DNA of 64,000 nucleotides from JAVVVD01 sp036652795. GTDB lineage: Bacteria; Bacillota; Clostridia; Christensenellales; CAG-138. The stretch lies in the NCBI GenBank assembly GCA_036652795.1, contig JAVVVD010000004.1, positions 62,001 through 126,000 on the forward strand, read 5' to 3'. This document shows positions 26,211-34,134 of this stretch, in pieces. Position numbers and translations under genes: made by a program. Numbering within the stretch: position 1 is the stretch's first letter; each line of letters begins with the position of its first letter. The notes below the pieces were generated by a model, which was given only the letters and a program-made list of their open reading frames with translations, had not been told where the DNA came from and searched no databases.

Positions 26211-27376
26211 TATTTTTCCTCATCCAACAGGTCTATTCCAAGTTTTTTTAATTCATCTGCACTGTATCCGCGCTGGGGGTATTGCAATGAACGCGGCTTT
26301 TTAGCGCCGGCAGCCTCCTTATGGGCAAATGTTTTCTTGGCTGCGGACACACTGTCTATGCCACCCACATGCCATGCTTCTATATATTTACGCAAAACAG
26401 GGAATGGCGAGGACGCGTCTTTGGCCTGTTCCGCTGCAAGCAGCATAATCTCCGTGTCCATATGCCAAATATCTTTCCATCTTATTATCTGCTCAAGCTC
26501 GCTCTCAGTGTGCTTGCGCTGTAGACCAGCGCGCGCAAAAAGCATACGCCCAAGCTCGGCTGCCGCATCGCGGCGTTTGAGATATTCATTTATTTGCGTT
26601 GTATTTGACCGGCCGCTTATCTTCCAGCTTTCCAGTATGCTGTTTAGATATTTAAAGCTTGGATCGTTTATGCCAGCCATCTGTGCGCAGGCGGACAGTA
26701 TCGCCTCGTTGTCAAAGCCCCATTCCTGCCAACGCTTGTACATATCCAGTTCGTCCCTGGTAGGCGGTTTTTTGCTCCAGCCCTTTTTTATACTTTGGGC
26801 TGCACTATGCATCTGTTCGTATCCGGCTATATATTCCTCTGCCGCTTCCGCGCTGAGCACACCTGAATCCGCCCAATTTTTGGCCACCGCATCCATGTAC
26901 GCCATGCTTACCCGCGCGCCCTTGAGCGAAACGCAATATTGCACCAGCATTATCGCAGCGGCCTCCTCCATGCCAAACACATCTATCCAATCATACATGC
27001 GCTGCAGCTCCGCACCCGATAGCATACGTGTGCCAAGCACATTTTGCAGCGCATCCACCAGCGGCGCATTGTGCCGCAGTGTGCAGGCTGCGCCATCCTT
27101 TATCACGGCATATTCAATATATGGCGGCGTTGTGGCGGTTACGCTTATAAGTCCCTGCGTCTGCCAATATGAAAAGGCCTTGCCAACCTCACTTTCAGGC
27201 ATACTCAGGGCTGAGGCAATATCCGTATTGAGCGCCGGCGCACAGCAGCACATAAGCCCATAGAGATATACCTTAACATATCTCTCTGGCGCGCCAGGCA
27301 TATATTCCACTAAAAAGCGGTTGCTTACTGGCGTTGTAAGCAGCAGATTCTCATTCCGCTTAAAATTGAATTGCAT
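26210..27376 (-). CDS. DnaD-domain primosome protein
   Basis: 388 residues. An N-terminal winged-helix part (YVKVYLYGLMCCCAPALNTD; the region around ALSMPESEVGKAFSYWQTQGL) is followed by two DnaB_2/DnaD-type helical domains with YKRWQEWGFDNEAIL and IIRWKDIWHMDTEIMLL. It works with the DnaC-like loader in the next gene in replication initiation. AGGAGCC lies before the start. A TATAAT at 27421-27426 on this strand may be its -10 box, divergent from the M1 peptidase promoter. Confidence 0.9.
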   Translation of the reverse strand: MQFNFKRNENLLLTTPVSNRFLVEYMPGAPERYVKVYLYGLMCCCAPALNTDIASALSMPESEVGKAFSYWQTQGLISVTATTPPYIEYAVIKDGAACTLRHNAPLVDALQNVLGTRMLSGAELQRMYDWIDVFGMEEAAAIMLVQYCVSLKGARVSMAYMDAVAKNWADSGVLSAEAAEEYIAGYEQMHSAAQSIKKGWSKKPPTRDELDMYKRWQEWGFDNEAILSACAQMAGINDPSFKYLNSILESWKISGRSNTTQINEYLKRRDAAAELGRMLFARAGLQRKHTESELEQIIRWKDIWHMDTEIMLLAAEQAKDASSPFPVLRKYIEAWHVGGIDSVSAAKKTFAHKEAAGAKKPRSLQYPQRGYSADELKKLGIDLLDEEK

Positions 27377-27469
27377 CTAATGGCTCCTATTTTTATTGTC
27401 GCTTTATTGTAATTTATATGATTATACCACACACATCGCCATGCAAACCAACAAGATTGATTAAGCGCA

Positions 27470-27500
27470 TTGACATATTTTTCTTGTAATATGCTATAAT
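27470..27500 (+). promoter_or_regulatory. Promoter of the M1 peptidase gene, predicting a leaderless mRNA
   Basis: TTGACA (27470-27475), 19 bases, TATAAT (27495-27500). The ATG of the gene lies at 27507, where transcription should start, and no ribosome site is visible. Confidence 0.7.
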
Positions 27501-27506
27501 GTTCTC

Positions 27507-29030
27507 ATGATAAGGAATAAGCGTAAACGCAAAACAAAGCTGATTTTAACCATATTTTTGATAGTTGCAGCGCTTGCCACTGCGGCTGTGCTGCTGATAT
27601 TTAATCCCTTTGATCAAACGCAGCAGGACGGCGTTGACGACATTCTCTCTACCCCTGCGCAGACTATCCCACCACCCTCGCCTACGCCGCCAAATATAAC
27701 CCCCTCCCCCACACCTGAGCCGCAGCTATTGCGCAGCCTATACGAGGTGCTGCTTGATATTGATCCAACGGCCATGACGGTGCATGGACGAATGCGGATG
27801 AACTACCTATACAGTGGCGATAATCCCATTTGTACGCTGGCGCTTAATCTGTTTCCCAATGCGGTAGCGTCCGGCTGTATGCGCATTGACACCATTACGC
27901 TATCCGGTGCCGATGTTTATTATCAATTAAGCGATGATGGCGCGCAGCTTACCGTTCCGCTTGATCGTGACCTTTCCGCAGGAGATAGCGTTACGCTGTT
28001 TATCGACTACACGATAGACATTCCCAAAACGGGCAATCGCTTTGGCTATGGCGAGAACGGAATATTGCTGGGCAACGCACTGCCTATCGCCGCTATGCAG
28101 GATGATAACGGCACGTGGCGCAAAGACAAATATTCCGACAGAGGAGATTCATTCTATAGCGAAATAGCGGATTATAAGGTGGTAGTAACGCTGCCACATG
28201 GCTATACCTTGGCCTCAACCGGCAGTGTGACGGAGCAGCAGACGCACAATGGCCTTATCCAATACTATATATTCGCCCCACAGGTACGCGAATTTGCGCT
28301 TTCAGCGCACAAGGACGCATCCGTTGCCACGCTTATGAGCGGTGATATTGAGATACTATGCGTTGCGCGCAACTCCGCCGAAGCAGAATTCGGCGCGACA
28401 ACCGCCAAGTATGCGCTGGAGCTGTTTTCATCCACTATTGGCGTATATCCATATAAAAGATTATGCGTAGTGCAATTCGATAGTGGTGGCGGCATGGAAT
28501 ACCCCGGCTTAATAATGGTGGATAAGCAGCTATTTGATAATGATTCGCAGCACGCCGGCAGCTTTGTTATCGCCCATGAGACTGCTCATCAGTGGTGGTA
28601 TGCCGTTGTAGGCAGCGATCAGATACGCTCCCCTTGGCTTGATGAATCCCTCACCGAATTCATGGGATTGGAGTTCTACCGTCTGCTCGGCGGGAGAGAG
28701 CTTTATCTGTCCGTATGTCAAAACGAATTCGCGCCACTTTCCGGCTATAAGCGCACAGCCAGGCTTGACCTTGCGCTGCCGTACTTTGCCGATGATGAGG
28801 AATATGCCACGGTCGTCTACCGCTATGGCGCAAAGCTTTACAGCGATCTATTCGATAAGCTGGGTGAAAACGCGTTCTATGACGCATTGGCTACCTATTA
28901 TAATGCTCACAGGTTTGGCATAGCCACGGCGCAGGATCTTATCGGCGCTTTTTCTGATGCCTACGGCAGCGATCTTACAGAATGGTTTGAAACGCGGCTG
29001 GAGGCTCCATATCAGGTAAATACACAATAA
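27507..29030 (+). CDS. M1-family metallopeptidase, membrane anchored
   Basis: 507 residues. N-terminal basic stretch and helix (11-33) anchor it, followed by a Pro-rich linker (TPAQTIPPPSPTPPNITP). The M1 catalytic part has GGGMEYPGL (exopeptidase-like motif) and HETAHQWWYAVVGSDQIRSP with the third zinc ligand Glu in WLDESLTEF. It lacks the C-terminal domains of long aminopeptidases. It would trim peptides outside the membrane. Only the ATG at 27507 fits; there is no ribosome site, so initiation is probably leaderless. A perfect 26-bp palindrome follows. Confidence 0.9.
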   Translation: MIRNKRKRKTKLILTIFLIVAALATAAVLLIFNPFDQTQQDGVDDILSTPAQTIPPPSPTPPNITPSPTPEPQLLRSLYEVLLDIDPTAMTVHGRMRMNYLYSGDNPICTLALNLFPNAVASGCMRIDTITLSGADVYYQLSDDGAQLTVPLDRDLSAGDSVTLFIDYTIDIPKTGNRFGYGENGILLGNALPIAAMQDDNGTWRKDKYSDRGDSFYSEIADYKVVVTLPHGYTLASTGSVTEQQTHNGLIQYYIFAPQVREFALSAHKDASVATLMSGDIEILCVARNSAEAEFGATTAKYALELFSSTIGVYPYKRLCVVQFDSGGGMEYPGLIMVDKQLFDNDSQHAGSFVIAHETAHQWWYAVVGSDQIRSPWLDESLTEFMGLEFYRLLGGRELYLSVCQNEFAPLSGYKRTARLDLALPYFADDEEYATVVYRYGAKLYSDLFDKLGENAFYDALATYYNAHRFGIATAQDLIGAFSDAYGSDLTEWFETRLEAPYQVNTQ

Positions 29031-29035
29031 ACATC

Positions 29036-29061
29036 AACGGCGGCCTCATGAGGCCGCCGTT
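29036..29061. terminator. Bidirectional terminator palindrome
   Basis: A perfect 26-bp palindrome (arms AACGGCGGCCTC...GAGGCCGCCGTT) between the convergent M1 and YdjI-like genes. T tracts are weak on both sides. Confidence 0.7.
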
Positions 29062-29076
29062 AAAATTATAATTAAA

Positions 29077-30267
29077 TTATCCTAGCTTCTTGCCGCACCC
29101 TGGGCAAAACTTTGCTGCCGGATCTATCTTAGCGCCGCATTCCGGACAAAATCCACCGGCTGGCGCATCGGGCTTCTTTGCGCCGCACTGTGGACAGAAT
29201 TTAGCGTTTGCCGATACAGCGGCCCCGCATCCGCAGCTCCAAGTGCCCTGTGTGGCCGTTTGAGACTGCTGCATCTGTGACTGATTGCTCTGCGAGAAAG
29301 CCGCAGCAGCGCCGCCAGACGCCTGCATACCAAAGCCCATGCCCATGAATGCCGTACCTGCACCTGCCGTGTTTGATCCGGCGGCCTCAATGCCGCTGGC
29401 TATTGCGCTCTGCACATAGCCTTCGCGTATGCTCGGATCTCCCATCATTGCGCCCTGGTTGCGCATATTGATCAGCTTCTGGGATTCCTCATCATACGAG
29501 ATGCTTGCGATACCAACCGATTGCACCTCCATGCCACGCATCTGCTTCCAGTCTACGTCCAGCGTTTCGGCCATATGCTTGCTCAGCTCCGGCCCTTTGC
29601 TTGGCAGGAACGATATGCGCTGTCCATCCTCAGACATCTTGTTGATTGCCGCTTGCAGCGCTTGCAGGAATTCAGAAATATACTGCTCGTTTATATCGTT
29701 TATATCAACTGATTCCGCGCTGCGTGGAACCGCCTCCTGGTAGAACTTTAGTGGGTCGGTTATCTTTATGGAATATGAGCCGTGCGCCCTCAAAAACAGT
29801 TCTGCATTATAGAAGCAGTCAAAATAGTTTACCGCGCTATGGGTGCCAAATTTTATGCCCTTTATCTCCTGAAGGTTGATGTAGAACACAACCTGCTTTT
29901 TAGGTGTGCCTCCGCCAAATTTGATACGTTCCCACGCATCCTTCAGGCTATCTCCAAACTGGCCGTTAAACAATGATGGCGTTGATGAATCATCCACCTT
30001 GTAATAGCCCGGTTCCGCCGTATAATCCACCACCTTGCCGCCGTCCACCAGCATCATAAACTGGTTGTCGTATACATGGATCATCGAGCCGTTTGACACC
30101 AAGTTATCTGTGCCGCGCACGTTAGATGAACGTCGATCATTCTCACGGAGCTTTACGCCCTTTACAAACACCGTATTGTCACCCATCTGAGCCGGTTCTA
30201 TCGCATCCAGCCAAGAATCAGCCAGCGCACCGCCCACAGCACCTACAGCTGCTTTGATTATTCCCAT
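29077..30267 (-). CDS. YdjI-like SPFH-domain protein with two C-terminal zinc ribbons
   Basis: 396 residues. MGIIKAAVGAVGGALADSW opens the YdjI/virion-core-type family. The SPFH-like domain spans about 20-250 (RENDRRSSNVRGTDNLVSNG; RAHGSYSIKITDPLKFY). A Gln/Ala linker follows, then a Cys segment (WSCGCGA...KFCPQCGAKK) and a second ribbon (FCPECGAKI...KFCPGCGKKLG). Related proteins associate with membrane-stress systems of the LiaX/PspA type. It stands alone on the minus strand. Confidence 0.9.
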   Translation of the reverse strand: MGIIKAAVGAVGGALADSWLDAIEPAQMGDNTVFVKGVKLRENDRRSSNVRGTDNLVSNGSMIHVYDNQFMMLVDGGKVVDYTAEPGYYKVDDSSTPSLFNGQFGDSLKDAWERIKFGGGTPKKQVVFYINLQEIKGIKFGTHSAVNYFDCFYNAELFLRAHGSYSIKITDPLKFYQEAVPRSAESVDINDINEQYISEFLQALQAAINKMSEDGQRISFLPSKGPELSKHMAETLDVDWKQMRGMEVQSVGIASISYDEESQKLINMRNQGAMMGDPSIREGYVQSAIASGIEAAGSNTAGAGTAFMGMGFGMQASGGAAAAFSQSNQSQMQQSQTATQGTWSCGCGAAVSANAKFCPQCGAKKPDAPAGGFCPECGAKIDPAAKFCPGCGKKLG

Positions 30268-30386
30268 TGCATATACCTCCGAGCTGTTATTATTTGATAT
30301 GATTATATCTATATTCCATTATAGTTTAATACACGCTACAATAAAATACAATACCTGTAGATGCCAGCGCTATCAGTAAGTCGACC

Positions 30387-30415
30387 TTGACACTCAATCC
30401 GTGTTTTGCTATAAT
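30387..30415 (+). promoter_or_regulatory. Consensus promoter of the tRNA-Ser pair
   Basis: TTGACA (30387-30392), exactly 17 bases, TATAAT (30410-30415): a perfect sigma-A consensus 36 bases before the first tRNA. Confidence 0.9.
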
Positions 30416-30450
30416 GTGAGGGTTGATTCACTTGGATTGCGATGTTTTAT

Positions 30451-30539
30451 GGAGAGATGTCCGAGTGGTTTATGGAGCCGGTCTTGAAAACCGGTGATGC
30501 CGCAAGGCACCGGGGGTTCGAATCCCTCTCTCTCCGCCA
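30451..30539 (+). tRNA. tRNA-Ser (anticodon TGA)
   Basis: Acceptor GGAGAGA (30451-30457) pairs with TCTCTCC (30529-30535), then G and an encoded CCA. The anticodon arm is CCGGT, loop CTTGAAA, ACCGG, with TGA at 30485-30487. The variable arm is long, as in tRNA-Ser, and the T arm has GGTTCGAATCC. Confidence 0.96.
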
Positions 30540-30574
30540 AACAATGGAATTTTCTAATTCATATAGTAGCACAC

Positions 30575-30667
30575 GGAGAAGTACCCAAGTGGCTGTAAGG
30601 GGCTCCCCTGCTAAGGGAGTAGGCTGGGGTAACTGGCGCGAGGGTTCAAATCCCTCCTTCTCCGCCA
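30575..30667 (+). tRNA. tRNA-Ser (anticodon GCT)
   Basis: Acceptor GGAGAAG (30575 on) pairs with CTTCTCC, then G and an encoded CCA ending at 30667. Anticodon arm CTCCC, loop CTGCTAA, GGGAG with GCT at 30610-30612. Long variable arm and GGTTCAAATCC T loop. It follows the Ser-TGA gene by 35 bases and likely shares its transcript. Confidence 0.96.
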
Positions 30668-30707
30668 AACCCCCGAAAACATAGACGTTTTCGGGGGTTT
30701 TTATTTG
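30667..30707 (+). terminator. Intrinsic terminator of the tRNA-Ser transcript
   Basis: AAACCCCCGAAAAC (30667-30680), loop ATAGAC, GTTTTCGGGGGTTT (30687-30700), then TTATTT. The stem starts at the CCA end of the second tRNA. Confidence 0.9.
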
Positions 30708-30840
30708 CCGATAGCTTGATTTTGTGGTTCCGGTCATTTTTATTTATAAATCGGCTTTATCATCTAAATATGGCGCACAATGGCAACAGTTGGCAGACTA
30801 AATCATACGCTTAATTGCACATTTAACGAACAACACTATT

Positions 30841-30883
30841 TCCGCTAAAGCGGATTGACAATTCTTACTGATTGAATTATAAT
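30841..30883 (+). promoter_or_regulatory. Consensus promoter with abutting palindrome before the triple RidA gene
   Basis: TTGACA (30855-30860), 17 bases, TATAAT (30878-30883): perfect consensus. Directly upstream, TCCGCTAAAGCGGA (30841-30854) is a perfect inverted repeat touching the -35 box, in position for a regulator. The transcript would have a leader of about 55 bases. Confidence 0.8.
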
Positions 30884-30945
30884 TGCTCCGCAAGAGTATA
30901 TATCAAAAATCCACAATAACATTTATTTTAAAGGGGAATACTATC

Positions 30946-32214
30946 ATGAGCGCCAACAACGCAGTACTACCAAGAAATACGGAAAATGCACCAATAAATC
31001 CTATGTTTTCACAAACTGTAGCCTTCTCTCACTACAATAATCTTTCAGCCCAATTGCCTATTGTTCCCAAAACCGGCAAATTGGTAGCTGGTGGTGTAAA
31101 GGAGCAGGCTGAACAGTGCTTTAAAAATATCAAGGCAATTGTAGAGAGCATCGAGCATGTCATGAGCGATATTGTTAGAATCACTGTATTCGTTAAAAAT
31201 ATCAAAGATGTTGACGCTATAGATGAAGTTTACAAAACATTCTTTACAACCTATGTTCCTTCACGCACGATAGTCGCAGTTGCGGCTTTGCCGATGAATG
31301 CTTTGGTGCAAATTGAGGCACTTGTTTTAAACGGCGAGGGTACAATTCCAAACGCGCCACAAGCAGGGGATCTGATAAAGCTTACAAACAACACGGCAAA
31401 TGCGCCAACAAATCCTCTTTCTACACAGAGTGTAGCTTTTTCCCATTACAATAATCTTTCAGCGCAATTACCTATCGATCCTAAAACCGGCAGGGTGATA
31501 GCCGGTGGCGTAAAAGAGCAGACCATACAGTGCTTAAAGAATATCAAAGCAATTTTAGAAAGTATCGACGTCCCTTTTGACGATATTGTTAAAACCACTA
31601 TATTCCTCAAGGACCTCGCGGATATTGATGCAGTGAATGAAGTTTACACAACGTTTTTCCCAGACTCGGCTATCGCCAGAGCCGTAGCCTATGTCCCTGC
31701 ACGGACAATAGTTGCAGCTTCAGCCTTGCCTATGGGCGCTTTAGTGCAAATTGAAGCCGTGGCATCTCACGGAGATGGCACCCCGCCTCAGGCTGTTGAA
31801 GACAGGCATGGGCTAATCATAGAGGCAAGCAATACGGCAAATGCGCCAATCAGCCCTCTGTCTACCCAAACCGTAGCTTTTTCTCATTACAATAATCTTT
31901 CCGCCCAATTACCTTTAGACCCCAAAACTGGTAAAATGGTGGCTGGTTGTGTAAAGGAGCAGACCAAGCAGTGCTTGAAAAATATCAAGGCAATTATAGA
32001 AAGTGTCGACCATGTTATGGATGATGTTGTTAAAATCAATATCTTCCTTAAAAATATCGCGGATATCGATGCTGTTAACGAGGTTTATGCAACATTCTTC
32101 CCAGGCGGTGTTCCTGCATGCAGAGTAGTTGGCGTAGCAGCATTGCCTAATGATGCTCTGGTTCAAATTGACGCAATTGTTGCAAACGCTGAAGGAACAC
32201 CTCCGCGGGCATAG
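30946..32214 (+). CDS. Three tandem RidA/YjgF domains in one chain
   Basis: 422 residues made of three RidA domains at about 11-133, 149-279 and 296-419, each starting N-T-x-N-A-P and containing AFSHYNNLSAQLP. RidA enzymes hydrolyse reactive imines/enamines and are normally about 125-residue homotrimers with active sites at subunit interfaces, so this may be a fused trimer. The catalytic Arg of P-A/S-R-T-I-V is present at 107 and 253, but the third repeat reads PACRVV: Cys392 replaces it. Start at 30946 follows AAAGGGGAATACTATC. A terminator follows. Confidence 0.9.
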   Translation: MSANNAVLPRNTENAPINPMFSQTVAFSHYNNLSAQLPIVPKTGKLVAGGVKEQAEQCFKNIKAIVESIEHVMSDIVRITVFVKNIKDVDAIDEVYKTFFTTYVPSRTIVAVAALPMNALVQIEALVLNGEGTIPNAPQAGDLIKLTNNTANAPTNPLSTQSVAFSHYNNLSAQLPIDPKTGRVIAGGVKEQTIQCLKNIKAILESIDVPFDDIVKTTIFLKDLADIDAVNEVYTTFFPDSAIARAVAYVPARTIVAASALPMGALVQIEAVASHGDGTPPQAVEDRHGLIIEASNTANAPISPLSTQTVAFSHYNNLSAQLPLDPKTGKMVAGCVKEQTKQCLKNIKAIIESVDHVMDDVVKINIFLKNIADIDAVNEVYATFFPGGVPACRVVGVAALPNDALVQIDAIVANAEGTPPRA

Positions 32215-32285
32215 ATAACAGCGTAGCATGAGCTGAATCTATTCTTAATTGCAACTCCTTTCCCACGCATCTTTGCAAAAAGTCG

Positions 32286-32320
32286 CTCCCGCAAGCATTT
32301 AAGCTTGCGGGAGTTTTTTA
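32286..32320 (+). terminator. Intrinsic terminator of the triple RidA gene
   Basis: CTCCCGCAAGC (32286-32296), loop ATTTAA, GCTTGCGGGAG (32303-32313), then TTTTTT. Confidence 0.9.
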
Positions 32321-32674
32321 TTCTCTGCTCTTTTGCAAGAGTTTTATAATCTCGCTCTTTTTTAATACCTTACCATACGAAACCACACTTCCATCCACCA
32401 TAAGCGCCGGCGTCGTCATTACTCCGTATGCGGCGATCTGCGCAAAATCTGTTACATGCTCGATACTCGCATCCATACCAAGCTCCGTAAGCGCTTCAAG
32501 CGTTGCTTTTTCCAGCTCGTTGCATTTTTTGCAACCACCGCCCAACACCTTTACGCCTGAAACAGCCTTATCGCACTCAGCTTGCACAGACTTTTTCGAA
32601 ACGCAGCTGCCATCACAGCATGAGCTTTCCTTTTTTTCTTCCATATCCTTCTTGTTTTTTGTAAAAACGTCCAT
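32318..32674 (-). CDS. Thioredoxin-like redox-active disulfide protein
   Basis: 118 residues. A Cys-rich, Lys/Glu-rich start (EKKESSCCDGSCVSKKS) is unusual for the family. The thioredoxin_3-type fold follows, with CKKC in VLGGGCKKCNELEKATLEAL and the cis-Pro segment YGVMTTPALMVDG. Such proteins accompany DUF318-type permeases and ArsR regulators. It is the third gene of the arsR operon, 13 bases after the permease. AAGGAGGGAGATAG is its ribosome site. Confidence 0.88.
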   Translation of the reverse strand: MDVFTKNKKDMEEKKESSCCDGSCVSKKSVQAECDKAVSGVKVLGGGCKKCNELEKATLEALTELGMDASIEHVTDFAQIAAYGVMTTPALMVDGSVVSYGKVLKKSEIIKLLQKSRE

Positions 32675-32687
32675 TCTATCTCCCTCC

Positions 32688-33686
32688 TTATATCAGCAGA
32701 TATTCAAATAAATTGAACAGGTAACCAACAATGATGATTCCCACCGTACATATCGCGATAAATAGCCCCAACAATCTCAGCTTAATGGCTTTTCTGAGCA
32801 TAATCATCGATGGCAGTGAAAGCGTAGTTACGGCCATCATAAACGCTAAAACAGTGCCCAACTGCGCGCCCTTGGACAGCAGCGCTTGCGCAACCGGAAT
32901 TGTTCCAAATATATCCGCATACATTGGAACGCCAATCAATGTGGCAATAACTACGCCAAACGGATTATTATTGCCCAGGATCGCTTCCACCCAGCCTTGA
33001 GGGATCCAGTTGTGAATTGCCGCGCCTATGCCCACGCCTATCATTATATAGGGAAACACCCTTTTAAATGTGGCTGCCATCTGATCCTTAGCATATGTCA
33101 ACCGCTCCTTTTGTTGCAGTGCTGGCAAATCGATCTCCACCGCGCTAGCGCTGTGAATGAAATCCTCCACATATGACTCCATGTGCAGCTTTCCTATTAG
33201 TGTTCCGCCGATTATGGCGATAGCAAGCCCCAGTGCAACGTACACAACAGCGACCTTTGCGCCAAATATACTCATAAGCAGTACAAGGCTGCCTAGATCT
33301 ACCATCGGAGAGGAAATCAAAAATGAAAACGTTACACCCAGCGGCAGCCCCGCACTAGTAAAGCCGATAAACAGCGGGATTGACGAGCATGAGCAAAACG
33401 GCGTAACCGTACCAAGCAGGGCCGCTACACAGTTTGCGCCTACGCCAGAAAATCGCCCAAGTATTTTTTTACTTCTCTCAGGTGGAAAATAACTTTGTAC
33501 ATAGCTTATTGCAAAAATCAACACACATAGCAGCACTGTAATCTTTATAACATCGTACACAAAAAACTGCGCGCTCGCTACCCATCTGTTTTCTACGTCC
33601 AAACCTACCGCATAAAACGCCCTGCCTATGAGTTCATTGAGCCACTTCATGCCCAAAATCTGATTTTGGATAAAATTCCATATCAT
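32688..33686 (-). CDS. DUF318/ArsP-type membrane permease
   Basis: 332 residues with about eight helices. The family signature GTVTPFCSCSSIPLFIGFTS (with C-S-C) is present, followed by ISSPMVDLGSLVLL. Members export organoarsenicals or other soft metal/metalloid species. It starts three bases after arsR and is followed by the thioredoxin-like gene. The actual substrate cannot be told from the sequence. Confidence 0.88.
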   Translation of the reverse strand: MIWNFIQNQILGMKWLNELIGRAFYAVGLDVENRWVASAQFFVYDVIKITVLLCVLIFAISYVQSYFPPERSKKILGRFSGVGANCVAALLGTVTPFCSCSSIPLFIGFTSAGLPLGVTFSFLISSPMVDLGSLVLLMSIFGAKVAVVYVALGLAIAIIGGTLIGKLHMESYVEDFIHSASAVEIDLPALQQKERLTYAKDQMAATFKRVFPYIMIGVGIGAAIHNWIPQGWVEAILGNNNPFGVVIATLIGVPMYADIFGTIPVAQALLSKGAQLGTVLAFMMAVTTLSLPSMIMLRKAIKLRLLGLFIAICTVGIIIVGYLFNLFEYLLI

Positions 33687-33688
33687 TC

Positions 33689-33982
33689 TCAGCAGCCCTC
33701 GCCATTATGTTTGCAGCAGGAAAGCTTACCTATAAACTCTTTAAAGGCATAAAATGCTTCACAGTTGAGCGAATAGTGGCTCCACTTGCCATCCCTGCGC
33801 GCATTCACAAGTCCACAGCCGCATAGCACCTTCATATGATGTGAAAGTGTTGGCTGTGTGATTTCAAATGCCTCAAGCAGCTTGCAGGCGCACTTCTCGC
33901 CGTCGGAGAGCATCTGCACGATTTGCAAACGGTTGCTGTCCCCCAATGCTTTGCATATCAGCGCAATATCGATTACGTTCAT
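33689..33982 (-). CDS. arsR: ArsR-family metalloregulator
   Basis: 97 residues with the winged helix-turn-helix (LLEAFEITQPTLSHHMKVLC). Cys residues sit in EKCACKLLEAF, close to the ELCVCDL metal site of ArsR, and others lie at LCGCGL and the C-terminal CCKHNGEGC. Binding of arsenite or a similar ion would release DNA. Its promoter and two inverted repeats lie just upstream, so autorepression is likely. Confidence 0.92.
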   Translation of the reverse strand: MNVIDIALICKALGDSNRLQIVQMLSDGEKCACKLLEAFEITQPTLSHHMKVLCGCGLVNARRDGKWSHYSLNCEAFYAFKEFIGKLSCCKHNGEGC

Positions 33983-33994
33983 ACTTCCACCTCA

Positions 33995-34012
33995 CATAGA
34001 TAAACATCTATG
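33995..34012 (-). promoter_or_regulatory. ArsR-type operator at the arsR transcription start
   Basis: Inverted repeat CATAGAT-aaac-ATCTATG (33995-34012), just downstream of the -10 box and 13 bases before the arsR start codon. The half-site is typical of ArsR/SmtB operators. Confidence 0.7.
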
Positions 34013-34016
34013 CATT

Positions 34017-34045
34017 ATTATATGCAATACATTGATTGTTGTCAA
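34017..34045 (-). promoter_or_regulatory. Consensus promoter of the arsR operon
   Basis: On the minus strand TTGACA (34040-34045), 17 bases, TATAAT (34017-34022). Confidence 0.85.
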
Positions 34046-34055
34046 TGTATTGCAT
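34022..34055 (-). repeat. 14-bp inverted repeat over the arsR -35 box
   Basis: ATGCAATACATTGA (34022-34035), six bases, TCAATGTATTGCAT (34042-34055), a perfect match. It covers the -35 box and spacer of the arsR promoter. A second operator, or the end of the two-component transcript, are both possible; no T run follows. Confidence 0.65.
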
Positions 34056-34134
34056 GGCTGAATTCTAATATTTGCTTAGCAAAGCCCAATTGTGAGTTTT
34101 TGATGTTTAATTATATTTTTGAAATGCGCAATCC

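Noticed and set aside
30442..30737. Open frames on both strands across the tRNA-Ser genes
   Set aside because: They are produced by the tRNA sequences and terminator; both tRNAs fold fully.
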